A DNA stretch of 48,656 nucleotides from Treponema sp. UBA4873 (GCA_002399405.1 DHDP01000022.1:1-48656); one strand, 5' to 3'. Shown: positions 25,038 to 32,602, counted from the stretch's first letter. Made by a program: numbers and translations. The notes: a model not told the origin generated them from the sequence alone.

Positions 25038-25066
25038 AGTATAGGCGATACCGGACGGAAAAGCAA
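25038..25066 (-). promoter_or_regulatory. Promoter of the TM1266-nifHDK1-hypF operon
   Basis: Minus strand: TTGCTT (25066-25061), 17-nt spacer, TATACT (25043-25038). The predicted start near 25031 falls within the target duplication of the palindromic element. With the element, the leader is about 180 nt; without it, about 50 nt. Confidence 0.6.
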
Positions 25067-25495
25067 GTAATCATTGCGTAAGTACTTATGCGGGACCTGT
25101 GCAGGAATTGTCTGTGTGCGTATGTGCAAAAAGCGAATATTTTTTTGAATATATGTGTTATGTTGATAACAACTACACGATTCCTGCCATTGCTGTACTT
25201 GTCTGATTAATCATCCTGTGCGGAACTTCTTTTTATTCGCCTATATCAATGGTGTTTACCATTGATGCAAGGGGAAAGGTATGCAATTATATGAAATCAG
25301 TATAATTTTCAAAGCCGGCGGGGATAATCTACTGTACTGAAACAAATTGGAAATGTTTCAGAGATGGTATACTGACAGGAATAGGAAAGTACAGAAGATA
25401 TTCGGAACTGACAAGCTTATGTTAGTTGGATGCCGCTGTCGCGGCACGAAAGAAATAAAAACACAATAGTCAAAAATATTACAAGGAATGTAAAA
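25067..25495. other. AT-rich intergenic region at the edge of the toxin-antitoxin island
   Basis: About 430 bp without a convincing gene. It marks the drop in GC at the left border of the acquired island. It contains a small perfect hairpin, TGCCGC/GCGGCA (around 25432-25447). A minus-strand open frame at 25358-25552 (64 aa, Phe/Cys-rich) has no supporting features. Confidence 0.4.
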
Positions 25496-25597
25496 ATGGA
25501 AAAAATCCTTGTATCTATTAAAGATATATCTACAAAAAATATAGAAACACATGAAATAAAAAACTTGAAAATTATGAAAAAAGGAAGTAATATATAA
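25496..25597 (+). CDS. Possible small protein (33 aa)
   Basis: MEKILVSIKDISTKNIETHEIKNL..., preceded by AAGGA at a suitable distance and ending 24 bp before the antitoxin gene. It is AT-rich and Lys/Ile-rich like the island. It could be the 5' remnant of a longer gene or an extra small component of the toxin-antitoxin operon. No family recognised. Confidence 0.3.
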   Translation: MEKILVSIKDISTKNIETHEIKNLKIMKKGSNI

Positions 25598-25621
25598 AGT
25601 AAGGGATGTAAGGAGGTAAGT

Positions 25622-25870
25622 ATGGAACTAGCAACGGTAACATCAAAAGGCCAGATTACTATACCGGTTAAAATAAGGAATAAATTAAGCCTTAAAACCG
25701 GTGATCAGGTATTTTTTATGGAAGAAAAAGGAAAAATAGTGTTTCAGAATGCCTCACAGATAGCACTTTCAACTATTCAAAAGGAAATGGATGGAAAAGC
25801 CGAAAAAGCCGGTTTCAAAACAGAGGAAGATGTTGTCGATTATATAAAAGAACTGCGTGCTAAAAAATGA
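25622..25870 (+). CDS. AbrB/MazE-like (SpoVT-AbrB fold) antitoxin
   Basis: 82 aa. The N-terminal swapped-hairpin DNA-binding domain is clear: MELATVTSKGQITIPVKIRNKLSLKTGDQVFFMEEKGKIVF. The C-terminal tail (about 50-82) would wrap the toxin. AAGGAGG lies 5 bases before the ATG. The stop overlaps the ATG of the PIN-domain gene (ATGA), the standard layout of a type II module in which the antitoxin also represses the operon. Confidence 0.92.
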   Translation: MELATVTSKGQITIPVKIRNKLSLKTGDQVFFMEEKGKIVFQNASQIALSTIQKEMDGKAEKAGFKTEEDVVDYIKELRAKK

Positions 25871-26280
25871 GAATATTCGTAGATACAAATATCGTAATAT
25901 CTTCGATATTATTTCCGAAAGGAAAAGTAGCATCAGTTTTTTCTTACATTTTAGATAATCATACGGTTATAATTTCAAGTTACACAATTGAAGAATGTAA
26001 AGAGGTGTTTAAAAGGAAATTCCCGGAAGATGGTAAAAAATTAAACAAGTTTTTAAAAAGTATAAAATACGAATTATATAAGACACCTAAAAAGATAGAC
26101 GAGTCAAAATATCCGACTATTCGTGATATAAAAGATCTTCCAATTTTAGTTTCCGCAATATTATCAGATTCCGATGTGATGATCACCGGTGATAAAGATT
26201 TTGATGAAATAAAGATAGATAAACCATTAATATTTACACCAAATAAATATTATGAACTAATAGATAGAAAGAGCAACTAA
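25867..26280 (+). CDS. PIN-domain toxin (COG1569-type)
   Basis: 137 aa putative ribonuclease toxin. The N-terminal MRIFVDTNIVISSILFPKG holds the first acidic residue. The middle Glu is in SSYTIEECKEVF, and the C-terminal acidic pair is in LSDSDVMITGDKDFDEI. It belongs to the PIN group paired with AbrB-like antitoxins rather than classic VapC. It overlaps the antitoxin by 4 bp. Low GC, like the rest of the island. Confidence 0.9.
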   Translation: MRIFVDTNIVISSILFPKGKVASVFSYILDNHTVIISSYTIEECKEVFKRKFPEDGKKLNKFLKSIKYELYKTPKKIDESKYPTIRDIKDLPILVSAILSDSDVMITGDKDFDEIKIDKPLIFTPNKYYELIDRKSN

Positions 26281-26468
26281 CACATATAAGGCCCGAGAAG
26301 TCAAGAAATATTTTGAAATAAAAACTACAACGAGCTGTCTGCAAAAGCAGCAGACGGCATGAAGAATGAAAAGAAGATTCAAGCCCGAATAAATAAAAAG
26401 CATACTGAATCGATATTCCCCGGAAGATACAGGAGACAAAGCAGACTGCACCAAACACATATAGACGG

Positions 26469-26975
26469 TCACGAAAAGACGAGCCGTAGAATCTCAGCGG
26501 TACCCCGGTAAACTGAGCCCCCGAGTTTCTGAGCGATGAGCGACAGAGCTTTTCCTTTTCCGTATTTGGAGACGAGCTTCTGGTGTATTTTTTGAGCGCG
26601 TTCATTCTTTAGGAGGAAGAAAACAGCAGCCTCGCTGAATGCCCATTTCAGATGGACGTTCCCGATCTTATCATGTCCGCCCCCTGTTTTTTTTCCTGCA
26701 GATTCATGGGCACATTTGACGGGCCTGCAGTATGAGATGAAATTTCCCACACCGGGAAATCTGTTTATGTCCTGAATTTCATAGAAGATGACGAGAGAAA
26801 GCGTGTCGCCGATCCCGGGAATGGTCTGAAGCAGTTCAAGGGAATGAGGATCATGGACAGAGGCCTGAGCTTTGATTTTCTTTTCGAGTGCATAAATGAG
26901 GGTATGGAAAGTATCAGCGAGGAACATGTCAGCTTTTATGGACTTTCGGGCAAACTCCTCGGAGAAGTGTTCCAT
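26469..26975 (-). pseudogene. IS110-family transposase, C-terminal fragment
   Basis: About 168 aa matching only the C-terminal Transposase_20 part of IS110/IS116/IS902 enzymes: LLQTIPGIGDTLSLVIFYEIQDINRFPGVGNFISYCRPVKC...GHDKIGNVHLKWAFSEAAVFFLL. The N-terminal DEDD catalytic half (about 200 residues) is missing. The sequence upstream of the fragment is the promoter of the next toxin-antitoxin pair, so a deletion joined them. GC is higher than the flanking modules. It cannot be active. Confidence 0.85.
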
Positions 26976-27009
26976 AATAGAAAAACAGCAAAAGAAAATA
27001 TTACTTGCT

Positions 27010-27033
27010 TTTTACACAATAATATGTGTAAAA
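27010..27033 (+). promoter_or_regulatory. Operator palindrome before the second antitoxin
   Basis: TTTTACACA, 6 nt, TGTGTAAAA: perfect 9-bp inverted repeat. It overlaps a likely promoter (TTGCTT at 27005-27010, 18 nt, TAAAAT at 27029-27034) and lies 18 bp before the vapB start. A typical place for toxin-antitoxin autoregulation. Confidence 0.65.
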
Positions 27034-27051
27034 TATATAAGGAGGAACAAA

Positions 27052-27249
27052 ATGGCAACAAACCTTGCAATAAATGAAACACTGCTGGAAAAAGCATACA
27101 AGATAGGTAAATTTGGTTCAAAAAAGGAAACCGTAAATACAGCCCTTGAAGAATTTATTCAAAGACGAAAATCAGAAGATCTGATAAGTCTTTTTGGGAA
27201 AATAGAATATGATCCTGATTATGATTACAAAAAAATGAGAACGAGATGA
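27052..27249 (+). CDS. VapB-type antitoxin (second module)
   Basis: 65 aa. The ribbon-helix-helix-like VapB (DUF2191-type) pattern is MATNLAINETLLEKAYKIGKFGSKKETVNTALEEFIQRRKSEDLISLFGKIEYDPDYDYKKMR. The C-terminal FGKIEYDPDYDYKKMR is the toxin-binding tail, near-identical in style to the third module. The ATG at 27052 has AAGGAGGAA upstream; the longer open frame from 26896 is rejected because it runs through the promoter. It overlaps the toxin start by 4 bp. Confidence 0.92.
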   Translation: MATNLAINETLLEKAYKIGKFGSKKETVNTALEEFIQRRKSEDLISLFGKIEYDPDYDYKKMRTR

Positions 27250-27683
27250 AATTTATACTTGTAGATACATCAGTGTGGTCTATGGCTTTCAGAAAGAAAA
27301 AATTGGAAGCAGATGAACAAAAATTACTGAACTACCTTATTTCATTAATACGAAAAAGATATGTAATCATGATCGGACCTGTTCGACAGGAAATTTTGAG
27401 TGGCATTTCAGATAATGATAAATTTATTCAATTACGGGATGATTTGGAATCATTTTCAGATTTTGAAATATCAACCACAGATTATGAAGCTGCAGCAGAG
27501 TTTTATAATAGATGCCGGAGTAAAGGAATACAGGGGTCTCATATAGATTATTTGATTTGTAGTGTAGCAAGAAATAATAATTTTTCAATATTGACATTAG
27601 ATAAAGATTTTCAAAATTACAAGAAATATATTGATATAGAAGTTATAGATGAAAAGGAATGGCTGATAGAAAAATCGGTCTAA
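27246..27683 (+). CDS. VapC-type PIN-domain toxin (second module)
   Basis: 145 aa PIN ribonuclease. Conserved acidic residues are in LVDTSVWSMAF (Asp7), IGPVRQEILSG (Glu), GIQGSHIDYLICSVA (Asp) and LTLDKDFQNY (Asp). VapC toxins cleave RNA, often tRNA or the sarcin-ricin loop, when the antitoxin is degraded. Paired and coupled with the VapB above. Confidence 0.92.
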   Translation: MKFILVDTSVWSMAFRKKKLEADEQKLLNYLISLIRKRYVIMIGPVRQEILSGISDNDKFIQLRDDLESFSDFEISTTDYEAAAEFYNRCRSKGIQGSHIDYLICSVARNNNFSILTLDKDFQNYKKYIDIEVIDEKEWLIEKSV

Positions 27684-27686
27684 AAG

Positions 27687-27796
27687 TTTCAACCTGACAT
27701 TTGTTTTGTCATAAAACCTGCTAAAGCCTTCGGCTTCTTCACGCAAGTTTTACGCCAATTTTTGCCTGCGGCAAAAACCACAAACGCAGGTTAAAC
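27687..27796. repeat. Cassette-end repeat a (folded inverted repeat after the second module)
   Basis: It starts 4 bp after the vapC stop. The first 36 bp (27687-27722) are almost identical to 28728-28762 after the third module. The outer arms AAAACCTGC (27713-27721) and GCAGGTT (27786-27792, within GCAGGTTAAAC) enclose smaller hairpins AAGCC/GGCTT and TTTTTGCC/GGCAAAAA. The layout recalls an integron attC site, but the core bases fit the consensus only partly. Confidence 0.5.
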
Positions 27797-27897
27797 TAAT
27801 GATATGGCAGAGCATAGCGATGCATAGTTTTTAAAAAAATTGACAAATACATTTTGAATCATTTATACTATATTAAATGAAAATGGAATGGAGTTTC

Positions 27898-28007
27898 GAT
27901 AAAACCTGAGACAATTTCATTAAATATAGCGTATGAAAGTAAATTCTGCCAATAATCAGATTTACTTTTTGTTTGCAACAATATTGCAAAGTAATTCAGG
28001 TTTTATC
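27898..28007. repeat. Cassette-end repeat b (long inverted repeat before the third module)
   Basis: Perfect 12-bp arms GATAAAACCTGA (27898-27909) and TCAGGTTTTATC (27996-28007). An inner hairpin (AGTAAATTCTG with CAGATTTACT) carries a one-base bulge. The ATAAAACCTG/CAGGTTTTAT core is common to repeats a, b and c. Confidence 0.6.
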
Positions 28008-28057
28008 CAAGACGTCGAATTCTTAATTATAAATTAAAAATATGTTACATTTTATCA

Positions 28058-28090
28058 TTGACCAATGTAAAAAGGTGTATTATCATACAC
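28058..28090 (+). promoter_or_regulatory. Promoter and operator of the third module
   Basis: TTGACC (28058-28063), 17-nt spacer, TATCAT (28081-28086). The palindrome GTGTAT-TATC-ATACAC (28075-28090) sits on the -10 box, as expected for autorepression. Its ACAC/GTGT core resembles the operator of the second module. Confidence 0.65.
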
Positions 28091-28104
28091 ATAGAGGTGT
28101 GTAT

Positions 28105-28308
28105 ATGAGAACAAATATAGTATTAGATGATACATTAGTTGATGAAGCATTTAAATATGCAGAGACAATTCATACAAAGAAAGATTTAATAGAAGTTGCA
28201 TTAAAAGAGTTTGTGCGGGCTCGTAAAATGAAAAATATACGAGATCTAAAAGGAAAAATAGCTTTTGATGAAACATATGATTATAAAGCAATGCGGGTTG
28301 GAAAATGA
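28105..28308 (+). CDS. VapB-type antitoxin (third module)
   Basis: 67 aa, MRTNIVLDDTLVDEAFKYAETIHTKKDLIEVALKEFVRARKMKNIRDLKGKIAFDETYDYKAMR. Same family and tail (LKGKIAFDETYDYKAMR) as the second module. The ATG at 28105 follows AGAGGTG; the longer frame from 28042 runs through the promoter. It overlaps the toxin by 4 bp. Confidence 0.92.
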   Translation: MRTNIVLDDTLVDEAFKYAETIHTKKDLIEVALKEFVRARKMKNIRDLKGKIAFDETYDYKAMRVGK

Positions 28309-28712
28309 TATTATTGGACACTTCTGTCTTGATAGATTATTTAAAAGATACTAAAAATGCAGCAACCAATACACTGGATGAAATCATAGATAATAACTTA
28401 CCATATGGAATATGCGATTATGTATACCAGGAATTACTGCAGGGAACGAAAACAGAAAAAGAATTTAAGAAATTAAAGGAATACTTAGAAACATTACCAT
28501 TTTATTATCTAAATTATGGAAAAAACTCTTTTGAAAAAGCTGCTTTACTAAATTTTAAGTGTCGGCGTGCCGGAGTAACAATCAGAAGCACAATAGATTT
28601 ACTGATTGCAGAAATAGCTATAGAGAATAATTTGTATCTACTACACAATGATGCAGATTTTGACAATATGGCAAAAAGAGTAACAGAATTGAAAATATAT
28701 CAGACAAAATAG
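28305..28712 (+). CDS. VapC-type PIN-domain toxin (third module)
   Basis: 135 aa, MILLDTSVLIDYLKDTKNAA with the first Asp, ICDYVYQELLQGTK with the conserved Glu, TIRSTIDLLIAEIAIENNLYLLHNDADFDNMA with the C-terminal acidic residues. Coupled with VapB. Only distantly similar to the second-module toxin, so the two are not a recent duplication although their antitoxins look alike. Confidence 0.92.
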   Translation: MILLDTSVLIDYLKDTKNAATNTLDEIIDNNLPYGICDYVYQELLQGTKTEKEFKKLKEYLETLPFYYLNYGKNSFEKAALLNFKCRRAGVTIRSTIDLLIAEIAIENNLYLLHNDADFDNMAKRVTELKIYQTK

Positions 28713-28727
28713 GAACCGAACACCGTC

Positions 28728-28794
28728 TTTCAACCTGACATTTGTTTGTCATAAAACCTGCTGAACGCTCCGCGTTCCTCACGCAGGTTTTATG
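28728..28794. repeat. Cassette-end repeat c (folded inverted repeat after the third module)
   Basis: The first 35 bp match repeat a with one missing T. Outer perfect 12-bp arms CATAAAACCTGC (28750-28761) and GCAGGTTTTATG (28783-28794) enclose an inner stem GAACGC/GCGTTC (28763-28768, 28772-28777) with asymmetric unpaired bases. This two-stem shape is attC-like. Confidence 0.6.
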
Positions 28795-29235
28795 GAATAG
28801 TCATTTAAAAATGGGGCCGATCTGCAGGACAGATTCCGAGATGACGTCATTTTCTGTATCATACATTCCGTTGGGTCGTCGTAAACGACACTTTAACGGA
28901 TCCGTCTTTGTAATCGGACGCACAGAAACTGTCCGGTACAGTAAAACGCTCCCTGTGCATTTCTTGATTCTTCGTTCGGAAACGTCCCCGATCGGATTTC
29001 GTCGTCTATCCGGTGAATACGGTACAATGCACTGCATATCGTGACACATACCGCCGGAAAGCTTGAATTCGGAATAGAAATGGTGTAAGTTTTTTCTGGA
29101 TGCAGATACCTCTTTGAAACAGGATTATGTCAGCGGAAAAAGCGCCGGACAGGATAAGCTCCGACCGGATGCTCTGGAAGCGGGAGCGTGACAGGGGTAT
29201 AATCTGCAGGTATTTCTCAACAGAGGTCATTCATA
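28795..29235. other. Intergenic region at the right border of the island
   Basis: About 440 bp in which GC rises back to the chromosomal level. No gene is supported. Near its right end TATAAT (29198-29203), with a weak -35 TGGAAG (29175-29180, 17-nt spacer), is the likely promoter of the L,D-transpeptidase gene. Confidence 0.45.
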
Positions 29236-30384
29236 ATGAAAAAAATTGTTCTTATCAGCCTGATTCTTTCCGTATTCCTGACAGGTGCCGTTCCGTCAGC
29301 CGCCCAACCCGCGGCAGAGAAAATGACGGTTGTCGTTTCGACAGACGCTCAGCGGACATACGTGTACCGGAACAACACCCTTATACGCACGATGATCTGC
29401 TCCACGGGCATTCCTGACGGCGACAACGACACTCCGCAGGGAGACTATATTATAAACAGCAGCGGTACGAAACGCGGAGAATGGTTCTTTTCCCGAACAT
29501 ATAAGGAAGGAGCGGAATACTGGGTCGGCTTTATAGGCGGTGTGTACCTTTTCCATTCCGTGGCGATGGACGAACAGCGGAACATCATCCCGGAGGAAGC
29601 GGCAAAACTCGGCCGGGCGGCGTCCCACGGATGCATACGGCTTTCTCTGGAAGATGCGCACTGGTTTTACCGGACTGTGCCGGACGGCTCCGATCTGCAC
29701 ATCGTAAAAAACTTTACCCCGGGGCAGAATCTCGGCGACTGTAAAAATTACAAAGGGCTGCCTGTTCCGAAAAACGATATGTCCGTGTGGCTTTCCGCAA
29801 ACGGCAGGGATTACAAACAGAAATACCTCTTGAGCTGCGAAGCGGCTCTCATCAGAACGGTTGCGGCGCTGAGCGGAATCACGGACATTACGGAAGACGC
29901 GGTGCTTGCGGACCTGCCGCAGGACGGCACCGATCCTGAAAAGTATTTCGTCTGCGACGACATCGACAGCGGAAGGAAAAATAAAGACGGGTCCATTCAC
30001 TGGAACAACTACGGAACGCATCCGCCTGTCGTCGTGAACGAGCTGGAGCAGCTGTTCGCGAGGAACGATAAATCGGACAAACTTTCGGCGACCGAGGAAA
30101 AGCTCACCGACAGCCAGCTCTCCGCTCTTATTTCATCGTCGGAAACGTTCCGCGGCGCCGTCGTGTGGGTCGTCGGACATCCCGACCGCTGGGGAACGAA
30201 TCCGCCGGTAAACGAACGCGGCATGGTCGCAGGCGAACATGTACGGTTCGTGCTGCCGGTGAAAGATGCGTCGGGAAATTTCCTCGTTTACGACCCGGAA
30301 ACGGGAAAAATCTCACCGTCAAAAACGGCGGGTGCGTCGCGGAATCTGTTCAATTACCGCACCGTCTGCATCAGTGCGAAATAA
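29236..30384 (+). CDS. L,D-transpeptidase (YkuD) fused to a C39-like peptidase domain
   Basis: 382 aa exported protein. The signal peptide covers residues about 1-23 (MKKIVLISLILSVFLTGAVPSAAQ). The YkuD domain lies at about 30-158, with the catalytic motif SHGCIRL (Cys133) and upstream HSVAMD. This family forms 3-3 peptidoglycan crosslinks or attaches proteins to peptidoglycan. The second half (about 185-382) has QKYLLSCEAALIRTVA (Cys201), GEHVRFVLPV (His335) and VYDPETGKI (Asp353). The spacing fits a C39/papain-like Cys-His-Asp triad of the peptidase_C39_2 type. The fold of the second half is inferred from these motifs only. GAGGT precedes the ATG. Confidence 0.85.
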   Translation: MKKIVLISLILSVFLTGAVPSAAQPAAEKMTVVVSTDAQRTYVYRNNTLIRTMICSTGIPDGDNDTPQGDYIINSSGTKRGEWFFSRTYKEGAEYWVGFIGGVYLFHSVAMDEQRNIIPEEAAKLGRAASHGCIRLSLEDAHWFYRTVPDGSDLHIVKNFTPGQNLGDCKNYKGLPVPKNDMSVWLSANGRDYKQKYLLSCEAALIRTVAALSGITDITEDAVLADLPQDGTDPEKYFVCDDIDSGRKNKDGSIHWNNYGTHPPVVVNELEQLFARNDKSDKLSATEEKLTDSQLSALISSSETFRGAVVWVVGHPDRWGTNPPVNERGMVAGEHVRFVLPVKDASGNFLVYDPETGKISPSKTAGASRNLFNYRTVCISAK

Positions 30385-30649
30385 TCTGCAATTCTTCCTC
30401 CCGCCACGCTCTGCACTGCGCTATTTTTACCGACGGATCAAATCCTTCCGCTTTCCCCATGTTTGAAAGCATACCGCAGGGAAAATCGGGACACTGTCCG
30501 CAGTGATCGAGATTACGGTTCGTGCAGCACGAACGGACTTTGCACTCCCCTCCCCAGAACGTTTTTTCCATTACGAGACAGCCTTTGCAGTTTCCTTCCG
30601 TCTTTCTGCTGCACACACTGCAGCGTACGCCGCACCTTGATTCAAACAT
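30371..30649 (-). CDS. DUF3795-type Cys-rich small protein
   Basis: 92 aa with ten or more Cys in CGVRCSVCSRKTEGNCKGC, CKVRSCCTNRNLDHCGQCPDFPC. This is the DUF3795 pattern, probably zinc- or Fe-S-binding; function unknown. The second ATG (30649, MFESRCGVRC) is chosen because AGGAG lies 7 bases upstream; the first ATG is only one base from it. The 3' end overlaps the convergent L,D-transpeptidase gene by 14 bp. Confidence 0.85.
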   Translation of the reverse strand: MFESRCGVRCSVCSRKTEGNCKGCLVMEKTFWGGECKVRSCCTNRNLDHCGQCPDFPCGMLSNMGKAEGFDPSVKIAQCRAWREEELQIISH

Positions 30650-30664
30650 ATGCATACTCCTTGT

Positions 30665-30706
30665 AAAAAAGGCTGTCCGAAAATATTTTCTTCGGGCAGC
30701 CTTTTC
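30665..30706 (-). terminator. Bidirectional terminator-like hairpin
   Basis: 13-bp stem (30669-30681 with 30691-30703, one G-T pair) with A/T runs on both sides. On the minus strand it lies directly after the sigma-factor stop and ends in TTTTTT. Confidence 0.8.
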
Positions 30707-30711
30707 TGCTT

Positions 30712-31518
30712 CTACAAAGAAGATGTAGTCTGAGGCGGTAAAGATACGGTCTCTATGATTTTTTTAAACCATTTTTCGTCGGGTTCTTTTTCGGGCATGT
30801 GCGCGTACAGATATCTGATTTTTCCCCGTACAGCGGGATTAAAACGGTATTTTTTTGTGTGCCAGTCGAGCGTTCCGTCCGGGATAACCTGTGCCGCACT
30901 TTTCCGCATCTCCTCCTGATTCCGATACCGCTGTTTCCAGAATTCCTGCCATGCTCTGCAGCTGCACGGATTGGCGGCGGAAATGACGGAACAGTGACCG
31001 GAAAAAAACGCGTCGAGATTCATGCGGGCGCGGAACAGCTGCGCCTTCACGGCTCCCTCCGTACCGGCAAGAAGCTGCGCCGTTTCCGCAGTAGTCAGAC
31101 CGAACATGTCGACGAGGGAAAAAGCAATGCGCTGTTCAAGCGTGAGCCGGCGGACCATTGCGTAGAAACAGCCGTTCTGCATTTCCCGTATCGATTCGTC
31201 CACCAGCACTTCTTCTTCAGGCAGCGGCATGTATCTTTCCGCTGCCTGACGGTCATCATCCTCCGGTTCCTGCACGCCGCCGGCAAACAGAATGTTCTGC
31301 GCTTCCTTTCCGCGGTGTTTCATCAAGAAACAGTTCAGACAGATGCGGCGGAGCCAGCCCGCTGCCGCTTTTTCGTCCCTGAGCGTATCCCTGTTTTTCC
31401 ACGCCCGTATGAACGTTTCCTGAGAAATATCATCAGCTTCGTCGGGAGAACAGGAGAGTTTCCACGCATAGGAATAGACGTATGTTCCGTATTTCTTAAT
31501 CAGCTCTTCAATTTCCAT
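30712..31518 (-). CDS. ECF-type RNA polymerase sigma factor with Cys-containing C-terminal extension
   Basis: 268 aa. Region 2 is MEIEELIKKYGTYVYSYAWKLSCSPDEADDISQETFIRAWKN; region 4 is LTLEQRIAFSLVDMFGLTTAETAQLLAGTEGAVKAQLFRARMNL (about 125-168). Typical ECF factors end there. This one has about 95 more residues, starting with FSGHCSVISAANPCSCRAWQEFW, whose Cys/His pattern could bind zinc or sense redox. No anti-sigma gene is adjacent. The extension may replace it. Targets unknown. Confidence 0.87.
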   Translation of the reverse strand: MEIEELIKKYGTYVYSYAWKLSCSPDEADDISQETFIRAWKNRDTLRDEKAAAGWLRRICLNCFLMKHRGKEAQNILFAGGVQEPEDDDRQAAERYMPLPEEEVLVDESIREMQNGCFYAMVRRLTLEQRIAFSLVDMFGLTTAETAQLLAGTEGAVKAQLFRARMNLDAFFSGHCSVISAANPCSCRAWQEFWKQRYRNQEEMRKSAAQVIPDGTLDWHTKKYRFNPAVRGKIRYLYAHMPEKEPDEKWFKKIIETVSLPPQTTSSL

Positions 31519-31660
31519 ATCCGGTTTCCATAAAAACTACTATACAGATAAATTTATGCGGCTGCAACACGGAGTTCATCAGGTCTGCACAGGAGTATCC
31601 GTAATATTCCTTGATTTGCCGCTGTTTCCGTGTTAATGTAGAGGCAGGAGGATATTCAGT

Positions 31661-32548
31661 ATGAATGATAAGCAGCTGTCTGTAATGCATACCGGAAAAG
31701 GGTTTATTGCGGCGCTCGACCAGAGCGGCGGCAGTACGCCGAAGGCGCTCGCCGCTTACGGTATTGAGTCGAATGCCTATTCGTCGGAAGAAGAGATGTT
31801 TTCTCTTGTCCACGAAATGCGCACGCGCATGATAAAAAATTCCGCGTTTACAAGCGAACACATTCTGGGAGCCATACTTTTTGAACGGACGATGGACAGT
31901 AAAATCGACGGAAAATATACGGCTGATTTTCTGTGGGAAAACAAAGGCATCGTTCCGTTTCTCAAAATAGACAAAGGTCTTGCGGAAGAGAAAAACGGCG
32001 TTCAGCTCATGAAGGAGATGCCTGAACTCGACGAGCTGCTTTCCCGCGCCGTAAAAAGAAATATCTTCGGAACGAAAATGCGGTCGGTCATAAAAGAAGC
32101 CGACGCGCACGGTATCCACAGTGTGATCGACCAGCAGTTCGAATACGCCGTAAAAATTGCGGGATACGGACTCGTTCCGATTATCGAACCGGAAGTAGAC
32201 ATCAACTGCCGGGAAAAAGCGCAGGCTGAAAAGCTTATGCTTGCCGAAATCGACTCGCACATGCAGCGCCTCGATAAGAACATCAAAGTGATTTTCAAAG
32301 TCACCATTCCCGACACTGCTGATTTTTACGCGCCGCTCATGACCGATCCCCGTGTCGTACGCGTCGTCGCTCTTTCGGGCGGCTATCCGCAGGACGAAGC
32401 GGACGAAAAGCTCGCGCTCAACCACGGGCTTATCGCAAGTTTCTCCCGTGCCCTTTCCGAAGGTCTTTCGGTGCATCAGTCCGAAAAGGAATTCACTGAA
32501 ACGCTCATGCAGACTGTCGGCGCCGTATATGCGGCTTCCATAACTTAA
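31661..32548 (+). CDS. Class I fructose-bisphosphate aldolase
   Basis: 295 aa cytosolic Schiff-base aldolase of the short bacterial class I type: FIAALDQSGGSTPKALAAYGI at the N-terminus, ILFERTM, VPFLKIDKGL, IIEPEVDI and VIFKVTIP with the Schiff-base Lys region, and VVALSGGYPQDEA. It interconverts fructose-1,6-bisphosphate and triose phosphates in glycolysis. GGAGG lies before the ATG at 31661. It stands alone between a divergent sigma factor and the glycine cleavage operon. Confidence 0.9.
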   Translation: MNDKQLSVMHTGKGFIAALDQSGGSTPKALAAYGIESNAYSSEEEMFSLVHEMRTRMIKNSAFTSEHILGAILFERTMDSKIDGKYTADFLWENKGIVPFLKIDKGLAEEKNGVQLMKEMPELDELLSRAVKRNIFGTKMRSVIKEADAHGIHSVIDQQFEYAVKIAGYGLVPIIEPEVDINCREKAQAEKLMLAEIDSHMQRLDKNIKVIFKVTIPDTADFYAPLMTDPRVVRVVALSGGYPQDEADEKLALNHGLIASFSRALSEGLSVHQSEKEFTETLMQTVGAVYAASIT

Positions 32549-32573
32549 AGCAGCAGTACGGACCGCCGGTGTC

Positions 32574-32602
32574 TTGACAGAACGGGAATTTTGCTTCATA
32601 AA
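32574..32602 (+). promoter_or_regulatory. Candidate promoter of the glycine cleavage operon
   Basis: TTGACA (32574-32579), 17-nt spacer, CATAAA (32597-32602). The leader to gcvT would be about 70 nt and contains the terminator hairpin at 32628-32658. No glycine riboswitch is visible. Confidence 0.45.

Larger units (their letters stand above)
27684..28104. other. Intercassette region between modules two and three
   Basis: About 420 bp, very AT-rich, without a gene. It contains repeat a right after vapC and repeat b (27898-28007) right before the next promoter. Confidence 0.5.

Noticed and set aside
25358..25552. Minus-strand 64-aa Phe/Cys-rich open frame
   Set aside because: No ribosome site or domain; AT-rich random frame that overlaps a better-supported small plus-strand ORF.
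27687..28794. CRISPR array
   Set aside because: Repeats are few, imperfect, internally palindromic and separated by genes, not by short regular spacers.
31508..32599. Minus-strand open frame of 363 aa across the aldolase gene
   Set aside because: Antisense shadow of the aldolase with His/Arg/Phe-rich composition; the plus strand encodes a clear enzyme.
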